Shown here one piece after another: positions 49,958 through 57,401 of a stretch of 64,000 nucleotides of DNA. The notes under the pieces were generated by a model. That model saw only the letters and a program-made list of their open reading frames with translations, was not told the DNA's origin and searched no databases. Every line of letters starts with the position of its first letter. Within the stretch, counting starts at the first letter, position 1. Source of the stretch: DATAXP01 sp963708675 (lineage in GTDB: Bacteria > Planctomycetota > Planctomycetia > Pirellulales > PNKZ01); NCBI GenBank assembly GCA_963708675.1, contig CAVPTO010000004.1, positions 248,001 to 312,000 on the forward strand, given 5' to 3'. Position numbers and translations under genes: made by a program.

Positions 49958-49991
49958 AATCGATGGCGTCGCTCAATGCGATCTCACCCAC

Positions 49992-50453
49992 TCACTCCTC
50001 GTTCATCTGTCCTTTGATCGTGCGTTCCGCGACTTTCCAAGCCTCGGCCAGATGCACCTGGTATTCCTCGGGCGACAGTAGGCCTTTGCCGTCGCTGTCG
50101 AGACGGAACAGCCAACCATCGCTGTAGGTATCGACATTGATTGCCGAAGGGTCGGAAAGCAAACGCGGGTTCCATTCTACCAAGCGACCTGCCACCGGAC
50201 TGTATAACTCGCTCTCGGCTTTCGAACTTTCGATGGCGCCGATCGCCTGCCGCTCGCGAAGTTGCACGCCTTCGTCGACCGACCATTCGAGAAAATACAC
50301 GTCCTGCAGCAGTCGCACGGCATACGCGGTGAAGCCGAAGCGGAAGCCGCCGCCGTCATGCTCTTTCGCCCACATGTGGTTGCGGGCGTAGAGCCGATCG
50401 GTCGGAAAGCGAGCAGCGAACTTGCCCATCATGAAGACGAGCTCGCCGCTCAT
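49992..50453 (-). CDS. Stand-alone GcvH-like lipoyl carrier
   Basis: A 153-residue relative of the glycine cleavage H protein. The lipoyl-attachment turn is AIESSKAESELYSPVAG with Lys78 as the modifiable residue, and WNPRLLSDPSAIN and DGWLFRLDSD fit the H-protein fold. It is not next to gcvT or gcvP; its start overlaps the radical-SAM gene stop (ATGA) and a ferredoxin follows. Stand-alone H proteins can serve as lipoyl carriers in sulfur oxidation or unknown chemistry. The first 16 residues are a non-standard extension. Confidence 0.85.
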   Translation of the reverse strand: MSGELVFMMGKFAARFPTDRLYARNHMWAKEHDGGGFRFGFTAYAVRLLQDVYFLEWSVDEGVQLRERQAIGAIESSKAESELYSPVAGRLVEWNPRLLSDPSAINVDTYSDGWLFRLDSDGKGLLSPEEYQVHLAEAWKVAERTIKGQMNEE

Positions 50454-51754
50454 GTATAGCGCACTCCCTGGTGTTCAGGCTCGAAGAACGCCGGAAGCAA
50501 ACCGTCGACGCGCAACAGCCCGGCACGCGTGAGCTCGACCTTGTCGCCGTCGACGGTCAGGTAGCCGTCGTCGGCATGTTCTTGCCAAACGTCGCGCCAT
50601 TGTTCGATGATTTCGGCGCCGAACTTGTTGCGGAAGTAACCCGCGTCGAGATGCCCCTTCTTCAGCTGCAGAATCATTTCGCGCACGAGCAGTTGGTGCG
50701 ACGTTGGACGCATGCCTCGGTGCAACGGCAACTGTCCCGCCTCGACCGTTTCGAGATACGTCTGCCACTCGGTCAGATTCTGATAGTGCACGCCCGAGAT
50801 GTGTCCGAAGCTCGCGACTCCCGTGGCCAGCAAATCGCTGCCTTGCCACAAGTTGTCGCGGTAGCTGAAGCTCACACGCGGCTCGTCTTTCACGAGCGTG
50901 TAGGCGCTTGAGATGCGATAGCCGTTGGCTTGAAATTGTTCGTAGGCGTAATCGACCCACGCACGCTTCGTCGGCCAGTCGGCGACCGGCGTCTCGACGT
51001 GATTGCCGAGGATGTCTTTCGAGTAGACCGTGTTGAACGGCAACTCCATCTGATAAATCGTCACGCTGTTCGGCGATAGGTCGATCGTCTTATGGACGGT
51101 GTCGCGCCAGTTGTCCCAGTTCTCGCCGACCATGCCGCTGATCAGGTCGATGTTCACGTTCGGAAACTCGAGCGCCTTGATCCATTCCCACGAGCGGAAG
51201 ATCTCGGCCGAGTGATGCGCGCGGCCGTTCTCTTCGAGAATCGCGTCGCCAAAGTTTTCGACGCCCAGGCTCAACCGCGTGACGCCGAGATCGCGGAGCG
51301 TCGCGAGCTTCGGTTGCGACAACGTGCCGGGCTCGCACTCGAACGTGACTTCCTCGGCCTGGCTCCAATCGATGTTCGCCCGTAACCGATCGACCAGCGA
51401 GGTCAGTTGCTTGGCGCTCAGAAACGACGGCGTGCCGCCGCCGAAGTAAACGAAACGGAACGGCCGACCACCCATCACCGGCAATTTGCTAACCAACTCG
51501 ATCTCGCGCGACAGGCCGGCAACGTAGCGCTCGACGTCGTGCGAGTTCTTGTCCGTATAGACGCGGAAGTAGCAGAACTTGCACCGCTTGCGGCAGAATG
51601 GAATGTGCAGGTACAGCCCGAGCGGCACGTCACGCGGCGGCGACTCCATCGCGGCACGCACGTCGGCCACGGCCTCGGCCGTCCACTGCGAAAACGGCGG
51701 ATAATTGGCAATGAAGTAGCTGCCAACTTCGGTTTTGGTCGTTTCAGTCGTCAT
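50450..51754 (-). CDS. HemN-like radical-SAM protein
   Basis: A 434-residue radical-SAM enzyme of the coproporphyrinogen-oxidase family. LYLHIPFCRKRCKFC holds the cluster ligands Cys54, Cys58 and Cys61; VYFGGGTPSFLSAKQL, TFECEPGTL, RLSLGVENFG and GVASFGHISGVHYQN match the HemN/HemW core. The extra cysteine that follows the cluster motif in authentic HemN is missing (CYFRVY), so oxygen-independent coproporphyrinogen oxidase activity is doubtful. Its stop overlaps the H-protein start by four bases, indicating a joint function with the lipoyl carrier and the ferredoxin. Confidence 0.85.
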   Translation of the reverse strand: MTTETTKTEVGSYFIANYPPFSQWTAEAVADVRAAMESPPRDVPLGLYLHIPFCRKRCKFCYFRVYTDKNSHDVERYVAGLSREIELVSKLPVMGGRPFRFVYFGGGTPSFLSAKQLTSLVDRLRANIDWSQAEEVTFECEPGTLSQPKLATLRDLGVTRLSLGVENFGDAILEENGRAHHSAEIFRSWEWIKALEFPNVNIDLISGMVGENWDNWRDTVHKTIDLSPNSVTIYQMELPFNTVYSKDILGNHVETPVADWPTKRAWVDYAYEQFQANGYRISSAYTLVKDEPRVSFSYRDNLWQGSDLLATGVASFGHISGVHYQNLTEWQTYLETVEAGQLPLHRGMRPTSHQLLVREMILQLKKGHLDAGYFRNKFGAEIIEQWRDVWQEHADDGYLTVDGDKVELTRAGLLRVDGLLPAFFEPEHQGVRYT

Positions 51755-51825
51755 TTGTCACTTCCGACGACGTTGGTTCGGCCGTCGTCTTCAAACATAG
51801 ATCACTCACGCCCCGCAACAACGAT

Positions 51826-52563
51826 TCACGTCGACCATCGTCGGTCCTGCACTAACCGCGAGTCCTTTCGCACGAAGATCAAATCGGACTGCCACAACGC
51901 GCCGTCCAATGGTCGATAGTTCAACCCCAACACATCATAGAGTCGGTAGCCGCGCTCGTAAAACCGCGAGATCACCTCGTCGACCAGCGGAACCTCGCCG
52001 ATTTTTAGCCACGACACTTCGGTCATAATCACTTCAATTGTGCCGAATAATTCGCCCGCGCCTTTGAGCGCTTCGAGCTCATAGCCTTGCAAATCGAGTT
52101 TCAGGAAATCGCACGCACCGAAGCCGGTCTCGTCGACAATGGTCCGCAGCGTCTCGACGGGCAGCGACTCGATTGGAAAGGCGCCATCGGGCTCGTAGTC
52201 GAGAACGCGGCTATTCGAGTCGGCCAGTACGAAGCGGGCGGTTTTGGCTTCACTTCCGAGAATAACGGCACGCAGTCGAGCATGCGGAAACTTGCGACAA
52301 TGTTCTTCGAGATGTTCACGCAGTTGCGGATTCGGTTCGATGAGCAGTAGCGACGCCGCCGGGAAAATCTCGTGCGCCAGCAACGACCACTCGCCGCGGA
52401 ATGCGCCGGCATCAATAATCTGCTTCGGATCGAAGCCTGCCCGACGCAGATTTTCGAGTCGGCTTCCCAACGTCACTGCGCCCGCACGTCGCCGCAGCGA
52501 TTCTTTGAGCGACGCGGGAAGATGACGGAGCACGCTCATTTTTTTGGTCGTTCGTTGCGGCAA
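51826..52563 (-). CDS. FkbM-family methyltransferase
   Basis: A 245-residue SAM-dependent methyltransferase of the FkbM family. The SAM site is IIDAGAFRGEWSLLAHEIFP with the acidic residue in LLLIEPNP at the end of strand 2, and FLKLDLQGYELEALKGAGE is the family hallmark. Targets in this family are sugars or polyketides. ATG 52539 is an alternative start. It lies on the same strand as the radical-SAM operon, 72 bases upstream, and may be read with it. Confidence 0.88.
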   Translation of the reverse strand: MPQRTTKKMSVLRHLPASLKESLRRRAGAVTLGSRLENLRRAGFDPKQIIDAGAFRGEWSLLAHEIFPAASLLLIEPNPQLREHLEEHCRKFPHARLRAVILGSEAKTARFVLADSNSRVLDYEPDGAFPIESLPVETLRTIVDETGFGACDFLKLDLQGYELEALKGAGELFGTIEVIMTEVSWLKIGEVPLVDEVISRFYERGYRLYDVLGLNYRPLDGALWQSDLIFVRKDSRLVQDRRWST

Positions 52564-52711
52564 CGAATGTCGATCGAGTTCGGCATGCTGGCCGGAAACA
52601 CCGATTCCAGCAGCAGTAACGTTCGCTTCCAGAGATCAAGCCGAAGGGCGGGAACTCCATTCTAACGTGCCGTCGCGGCGGGCGTCACCCAAAAGCATTC
52701 GGCGACCAGGC

Positions 52712-52813
52712 GGACTGCAAAGTCGACGGTCATGCACGCAAGCGCCGCCGCGAAGAGGCAAGCCTTTACCATCGTTCTTCGAGTTACGGCCCTTCTCGTC
52801 GACTTTGCAGTCC
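52712..52813. repeat. 102-bp inverted-repeat element, family J copy 2
   Basis: Ends are a perfect inverted repeat GGACTGCAAAGTCGACG / CGTCGACTTTGCAGTCC. The interior matches 18501-18602. It fills the gap between the FkbM gene and the Cys-rich secreted gene. Confidence 0.85.
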
Positions 52814-52875
52814 TCCCTGATTCGGCGACAGCCGACCTTGTCCCGGCTTGACGGACGCGCGTAGAATCGACCGCC

Positions 52876-53391
52876 ATGTTGAAATTCCGACCCATCCTGG
52901 CGATCTTGGCGTTGTTGGCCGTCCTGGCCAGTCCCGTTTTGGCCATGATGACGCCGTGCTGTTGCACACGGCCCGAGGCAGCGACCCCCAAGGGAGTGAC
53001 GCTCGAAGCGGCGACGCAACCGTGCTGTGAGTCGGGCAGTCGGCAGATTTCAACGCCTGCCGTTGGCGAACACGCTTGCTGTGCGAAGAACCGGCTCGCA
53101 GACACAGCATCGGGCGAAAGCGCGTCAACGTGCACGAATGCGCCGACGTGTACGAATGTCGCACCTCACGGGGTACATCGGGCCACCTGCTGTTGCGTTC
53201 AATCCGCGCCAGCGACCGTCACGGTTCGCGAAACGCGCACCATTCTCGACAATCAGCCGGTCGCGTTGCACCATGTCGCGTTGCCGGTGAATGTCGGTCT
53301 TTCCGTCGGCACTCGGCACGCGGCTCTTGATAGAGTCGTTCGGCCGAGTGGTCCGCCGCTTCTCGCCCTTTACTGCATTTGGCTGAATTGA
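52876..53391 (+). CDS. Secreted cysteine-rich protein
   Basis: A 171-residue exported protein (signal peptide residues 1-23, PVLA-MM). Thirteen cysteines occur mostly in pairs or triplets: TPCCCT, QPCCES, HACCAK, STCTNAPTCTN and ATCCCVQ. Histidines near the last clusters (HGVHR, ALHHVALP) add potential ligands. No known family is recognised. The pattern suggests metal binding outside the cytoplasm. The next gene on the strand encodes a metallothionein-like peptide 60 bases away, and the pair ends in a strong terminator, so they are likely one transcript. Confidence 0.7.
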   Translation: MLKFRPILAILALLAVLASPVLAMMTPCCCTRPEAATPKGVTLEAATQPCCESGSRQISTPAVGEHACCAKNRLADTASGESASTCTNAPTCTNVAPHGVHRATCCCVQSAPATVTVRETRTILDNQPVALHHVALPVNVGLSVGTRHAALDRVVRPSGPPLLALYCIWLN

Positions 53392-53451
53392 ATCGGTCGC
53401 TTCCGTGCGATCGTTTTCTTTGATTCATCCATTCAGTTAAGGACTTTAGTC

Positions 53452-53664
53452 ATGAAGCGTCTCTTTTTGTTCGCGCTGCCGCTTGTCAGCGCTTTGGGTT
53501 TGACCGCGTGGGCGTCTGCTGATCAGTCGTCGTCCACCGGCCGTTCGTGCTGTTCGCAAACGAAGGCAGGTTGCGCCTGTGAAGGTTGCAAATGCCCCGT
53601 CTGCAACGGCAGCGTGTGCACTTGCGAAACTTGCGAGTGCGACGTGTGCGGATGCACCAAGTAG
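53452..53664 (+). CDS. Secreted metallothionein-like peptide
   Basis: A 70-residue protein with a signal peptide (residues 1-23, WASA-DQ). The mature part of about 47 residues has 13 cysteines in 36 positions (RSCCSQ, GCACEGCKCPVCNG, VCTCETCECDVCGC), dominated by C-x-C and C-x-x-C pairs, and almost no aromatic residues. This is metallothionein composition, but classical metallothioneins are cytosolic while this one is exported. Probable role: binding Cu, Zn or Cd in the periplasm or at the surface. It follows the Cys-rich gene and is immediately followed by a terminator. Confidence 0.75.
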   Translation: MKRLFLFALPLVSALGLTAWASADQSSSTGRSCCSQTKAGCACEGCKCPVCNGSVCTCETCECDVCGCTK

Positions 53665-53678
53665 TCGAGTCGTTCGCG

Positions 53679-53712
53679 GGCAGAGGCGTCTTCGCGACGC
53701 CTCTGCCTTTTT
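53679..53712 (+). terminator. Strong intrinsic terminator
   Basis: A 12-bp perfect stem GGCAGAGGCGTC / GACGCCTCTGCC around loop TTCGC is followed by TTTTT, 15 bases after the metallothionein-like stop. It is the clearest Rho-independent terminator in the window. Confidence 0.92.
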
Positions 53713-53737
53713 CAACTATCGAACGTGATTGACAGTC

Positions 53738-53827
53738 CTGTAGGGAACGCCCTCCGTGGCGTTCCGTGAAGCTACGCTGGACAACCCACGGCGATTCACG
53801 GAACGCCACGGAGGGCGTTCCCTACAG
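53738..53827. repeat. Perfect 33-bp inverted repeat, family H
   Basis: Arms begin CTGTAGGGAACGCCCTCCGT and end with the exact complement, separated by 24 bases. It lies between the terminator and the 3' end of the convergent PQQ-propeller gene. Confidence 0.9.
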
Positions 53828-53865
53828 AAAACGTAGCGACTAAAGACACGACAACGTCGCAATGC

Positions 53866-54986
53866 TCACGGCCCTTTGCCGAAGCAGTACAGCGTGTCGT
53901 CTTCGTTGCCGACGATGAGACACCCTTCGGCCACGGCGGGCGAACCGCTAAACCCGCCGCCGGCTTCGTACTGCCACAACTCTTCGCCCGTGGCGACTGC
54001 CAAAGCCAGAACGCGACCATCACCGGTGGCGATGAACACCCGTTTGCCGACGACAATTGGCGAGCTGTCTACCTTCTGCTGAGTGAGCACCGTCCATCGC
54101 GCCTCGCCCGACTTCAAATCGAGCGCGTGAATCTGCCGGTCGCGGCCTCCCAAGATCGCTAACCCATCGACCAACGCGGCTGACGACTGGAACGGCTGCT
54201 TACGTCGCGGTTCGTAATGCCACACGATCTTCACGGTTCGCCAATCGACGGCCAGCACGCTGCCGCCTTGCGTGCCGAAGTACACGCAGTCCCCGGCAGC
54301 CGCCGCGGTCGCGCCTGTCGGATCATGAATCTCGACCGAATCCAACGCCTTGCCGGTATCGAGATCGACGATGTGCAGCTTGCCGTCGCAGCCGGCGAGA
54401 AACACGCGGTTTCCGGCAATCGTCGGCGAGCACTGGATCATGTTGTCGATCGTGTACTTCCAAACCTCTTTTCCTTCGGCCGCGTCGAAGCAATACAGCG
54501 TTCCATCCTGCGAACCGACGAGCACGTTCGATTTGTAGAAGTTCGCCCCGGCGTTGATCTCGCCGCCGGTGACGTAGGCCCAAATCTCGTTGCCCGTCGC
54601 GGCGTCCAAACACACGAACCGACCGTCGACGTCGCCGACGTAAACGCGGCCGTCACGAAAGGCGGCGGGAGCCTTGAAGCCCAGGTCGCTCTTAAATGTC
54701 CAGCGATCGCTGCCGTCCGACAAATTCATCGCACGAAAGAAGCCGTCGTATGCGCCAAGTAGACAACGCCATCCACGATCGCCGGGGTTGATTCAAACTG
54801 CGCACCCTTGAGCTTCCGTTGCCACACGACGACCGGCTTCTCAGGAAGTTCGCCCGCCGAGACGCCGTTCGCCTCGGCATCGCCGCGGAAGATGGGCCAC
54901 GCATCGGCGTACAAAGACGAAGAGAAGGAACCACAGATGAACACGGATGAACACAGATAAGAAAGAAAGCAGAAGTGCCTTCTCAT
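53866..54986 (-). pseudogene. Secreted PQQ-like beta-propeller gene with a frameshift
   Basis: A BamB/PQQ-type propeller, about 373 residues if repaired. From ATG 54986 it has a signal peptide and WPIFRGDAEANG, the usual first motif, up to VVYLAH, where this frame soon stops (TTASFVR). The expected continuation LGAYDGFFRAMNLSDG is in another frame and runs to 53866 through propeller repeats (CLDAATGNEIWAY, CFDAAEGKEVWKY, ALAVATGEELWQY). One missing C near 54768 explains it. It is a true frameshift or a sequence error. The signal peptide overlaps a dispersed repeat at 54931-55026. Confidence 0.78.
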
Positions 54987-55026
54987 CTTTTTTCCGCATC
55001 TGTGTAAATCTGTGTGCATCTGTGGC
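54931..55026. repeat. Palindromic repeat, family E, overlapping a signal peptide
   Basis: Left words CCACAGATGAACACGGAT and ACACAGAT and the complementary right words ATCTGTGTAAATCTGTGTG and CATCTGTGG. This type is widely dispersed in bacterial genomes. Its minus-strand translation (CSSVFICGS) forms part of the signal peptide of the propeller gene. Confidence 0.8.
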
Positions 55027-55054
55027 TCCAACTGCCGGCTTGCTGAAGTGTAGG

Positions 55055-56206
55055 TCAGTAAGCGGCTTCGTAGAGTGCGAGCAAATCCTGCGTGTGGACT
55101 TTGCGGGGGTTGAACGTTGCGGTCCACTGTTTCGCCGCCGATTCAGCCATCTTCGGCAACAGTGATCGTTCGACGTCGCAGTCGGCCAAGCGCGTGGGAA
55201 GGTTCGCCTTCGCCGACAATTTCGTCACGAGTTCCGCGAGACCGGCAGGACCGGACGACGGAGGCGGAGCGCCGTTGGAGCCCGCGATCGCTTCGAGCAG
55301 CTCGCCGTACCACTCGCCATAGTCGACGCCGTTGAAGCGGATGACGTGCGGCAACATCAGGCTGATCGCCTGACCATGCACGATGCCGTACTCGGCCGTC
55401 AGCGGATTCGCCAGCGCGTGCGTCGCGCCAAGCATCGAATTCTCGATCGCCAGGCCGGCGAAGCATGCTCCGAGTTGCATGGCGCTGCGGGCTTCGAGGT
55501 CTTTCGGTTCTTCGAGGACGCGCACGAAGTTTTCTTCGAGCAGCCGCCACGCTTCGCGGCTAAACAACAACGACACCGCGTTGCGTTTCGTGGTGACGTA
55601 GGTCTCAAGCGCATGTGCGATGGCGTCGATGCCGGTGAGCGCCGTCACCTTCGCCGGTTGCGTCACCGTGAGCGTCGGGTCGAGCACTGCGACGCGGCAC
55701 GCGGCTCGCTTGTCGCCGCAGGCCATCTTCACGTGCGTCGTGGCGTCGGAAATGAGCGCGAACGATTGCGTCTCGCTGCCGGTGCCGGCCGTCGTGGGGA
55801 CCGCGATCATCGGCAGCATCGGGCCGGTCGCCTTGCCGATGCCCCAATAATCCTGCATCCGCCCGCCACACGAGTAAACGAAGTTCACGCCTTTCGCGCA
55901 GTCCATCGAGCTGCCGCCGCCGAGGCCGACGATCAACTCAGGCTTGCAGTGACGCGCGAACGCGACCCCTGCCTCGACGTTGTCGGTCGTCGGGTTCTCG
56001 GTCACGCCATCGAACAGGTGCGTCTCGATCCCCGATTTCTCGAGCGCCGCGATGCCACGTGCCGCGTGGCCAGCCTTGATGATGCCGGGATCGCTGACGA
56101 CGAGCACGCGTTTCGCGCCGAGTTCAATGGCCAACTCGCCGAGCGTGTCGACCTTATGCGGGCCGCAGACGATGCGCGTGCGTTGTTGAAAGTCGAATGA
56201 GTACAT
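55055..56206 (-). CDS. Iron-containing alcohol dehydrogenase
   Basis: A 383-residue group III (Fe-ADH) dehydrogenase, NAD(P)-dependent. The nucleotide site is LGGGSSMDCAKG, AVPTTAGTGSETQSFA follows as in the family, and the metal ligands are supplied by GIDAIAHALE (Asp, His), GATHALANPLTAEYG and IVHGQA. Substrate cannot be read directly. It is on the same strand as, and downstream of, the pectate lyase, ALDH and adenylate-forming ligase, suggesting it reduces an aldehyde produced by that pair or acts on pectin-derived products. Confidence 0.9.
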   Translation of the reverse strand: MYSFDFQQRTRIVCGPHKVDTLGELAIELGAKRVLVVSDPGIIKAGHAARGIAALEKSGIETHLFDGVTENPTTDNVEAGVAFARHCKPELIVGLGGGSSMDCAKGVNFVYSCGGRMQDYWGIGKATGPMLPMIAVPTTAGTGSETQSFALISDATTHVKMACGDKRAACRVAVLDPTLTVTQPAKVTALTGIDAIAHALETYVTTKRNAVSLLFSREAWRLLEENFVRVLEEPKDLEARSAMQLGACFAGLAIENSMLGATHALANPLTAEYGIVHGQAISLMLPHVIRFNGVDYGEWYGELLEAIAGSNGAPPPSSGPAGLAELVTKLSAKANLPTRLADCDVERSLLPKMAESAAKQWTATFNPRKVHTQDLLALYEAAY

Positions 56207-56207
56207 G

Positions 56208-56290
56208 AGTTGTCAGTGGTCAGTAGTCCGTGGTCAGTTGTTCGTGATCGGCCAGCCACTCTGGCAACTGACTACTGACCACTAACAACT
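56208..56290. repeat. Palindromic repeat, family F
   Basis: Arms AGTTGTCAGTGGTCAGTAGTC and the complement GACTACTGACCACTAACAACT match at 20 of 21 positions. The right arm encodes the last residues (VVSGQ) and TAG stop of the pectate lyase gene. Confidence 0.85.
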
Positions 56291-57366
56291 GACGTTCTCA
56301 CCCGCTTCTTCCAAGCGGGATATTCTATCGTCAGCAGCGGTTCAGCCCAGGAGCCGAACCACTGATAGCCAGGTCGACCGTAGCCGATTTCGTCCATTCC
56401 AAGGTGGGGGACGCTGTCCATTCCGCTGGTGAGCGGCAGATTCGTTTCGATGTCGTACATGCGTGCCCACAAATCGGGGGCCGAGGAGTCGCGGATTGCC
56501 TCGCGAAACTTGCCCGGCGTCTGCTCTTCGGGATGTTGCACGACGCGATACCCTACGATGCGCGATCGCTCGAACCATGCGACCGCGCTCTCGACTGCTT
56601 GCACCACCTCGGGGCTTGGCTGGTCGATGCTCATCAGCAAGCGAATGATCGGCAGCGATTCTGCCCCGCTGATCGACGGCAGTTCGTGCCATCGTGCCTT
56701 GCGTGGCGACAGATCGAGCTCGTCATGTTGAGCACACCATGCCGTCAACTGGCCATGCGAGCGAATTTGGCACTTCAGGATGCACTCGATGCCGCGATCG
56801 AACGCTTGCTGCGCGGCGGCCCGACGTTGCGAGTCGACGAAGGCAAACATCGGCAGCGTCGCAACGTCGCGCACGAACTCGAGCACCCGAACCATGGCAT
56901 CGTCGTTGAACGTGATCTGACGATGGTACGTCGTCGGTCGAATCGGATACGACTGCGGCCAGCCGCCGGTTGGGTATTGCGCCACCAAGACGTAATCGAG
57001 TCCGCGATCAAAGGCAGCGTGATACTTCGCATCATTCGTGGCGTTGAACATCCGCGCCAGAAAGCGAAGCTCGTCGGTCGTGGCGCGGTTGTCGAACGTC
57101 GGCGCGATCGCGGCGAGGTCGCCGGTGTACAAAGTCGCCGAAGTGTCGAGGTTCTTCGGCCATCCACCGAGCGGCGATTGATGCGAGAGAATGTTCTCGG
57201 CGACGGTTCGCGCTTCGTCGCTGGAGAACCAAGCTTCGGCGCGATCGAGATAGCGGCCGGGGCCGTCGAGAGCGTGAACTACTTTCACCGCGAAGAGGCA
57301 AGCCAGGGCGGCGCGTGGAAGCAGTGAACGCAAGAAGTGAACGGGCGTAACGCGTGAGGCGTGCAT
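56272..57366 (-). CDS. Secreted pectate lyase (PL10-like)
   Basis: A 364-residue exported protein (signal peptide residues 1-32, VHA-LD) resembling family PL10 pectate lyases (PF09492): LSHQSPLGGWPKNLDTSA, FDNRATTDELRFLARMFN, FDRGLDYVLVAQYPTGGWPQ, ITFNDDAMVRVLEF and MYDIETNLPLTSG. These alpha/alpha-barrel enzymes cleave polygalacturonate by beta-elimination using calcium. The C-terminus is set by a repeat. The signal peptide word ALACLFAVK shares DNA with the core of the family J repeat, probably by chance. It sits between two dehydrogenase genes on the same strand. Confidence 0.85.
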   Translation of the reverse strand: MHASRVTPVHFLRSLLPRAALACLFAVKVVHALDGPGRYLDRAEAWFSSDEARTVAENILSHQSPLGGWPKNLDTSATLYTGDLAAIAPTFDNRATTDELRFLARMFNATNDAKYHAAFDRGLDYVLVAQYPTGGWPQSYPIRPTTYHRQITFNDDAMVRVLEFVRDVATLPMFAFVDSQRRAAAQQAFDRGIECILKCQIRSHGQLTAWCAQHDELDLSPRKARWHELPSISGAESLPIIRLLMSIDQPSPEVVQAVESAVAWFERSRIVGYRVVQHPEEQTPGKFREAIRDSSAPDLWARMYDIETNLPLTSGMDSVPHLGMDEIGYGRPGYQWFGSWAEPLLTIEYPAWKKRVRTSVVSGQ

Positions 57367-57401
57367 CGTGGGGGGACTCGGCGCTCACGACGGTCCAAGT
57401 G

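Noticed and set aside
57291..57310. Shared word CGCGAAGAGGCAAGC in the pectate lyase signal peptide as another family J repeat copy
   Set aside because: Only about 15 bases match and they encode a natural signal-peptide segment; the inverted ends are absent.
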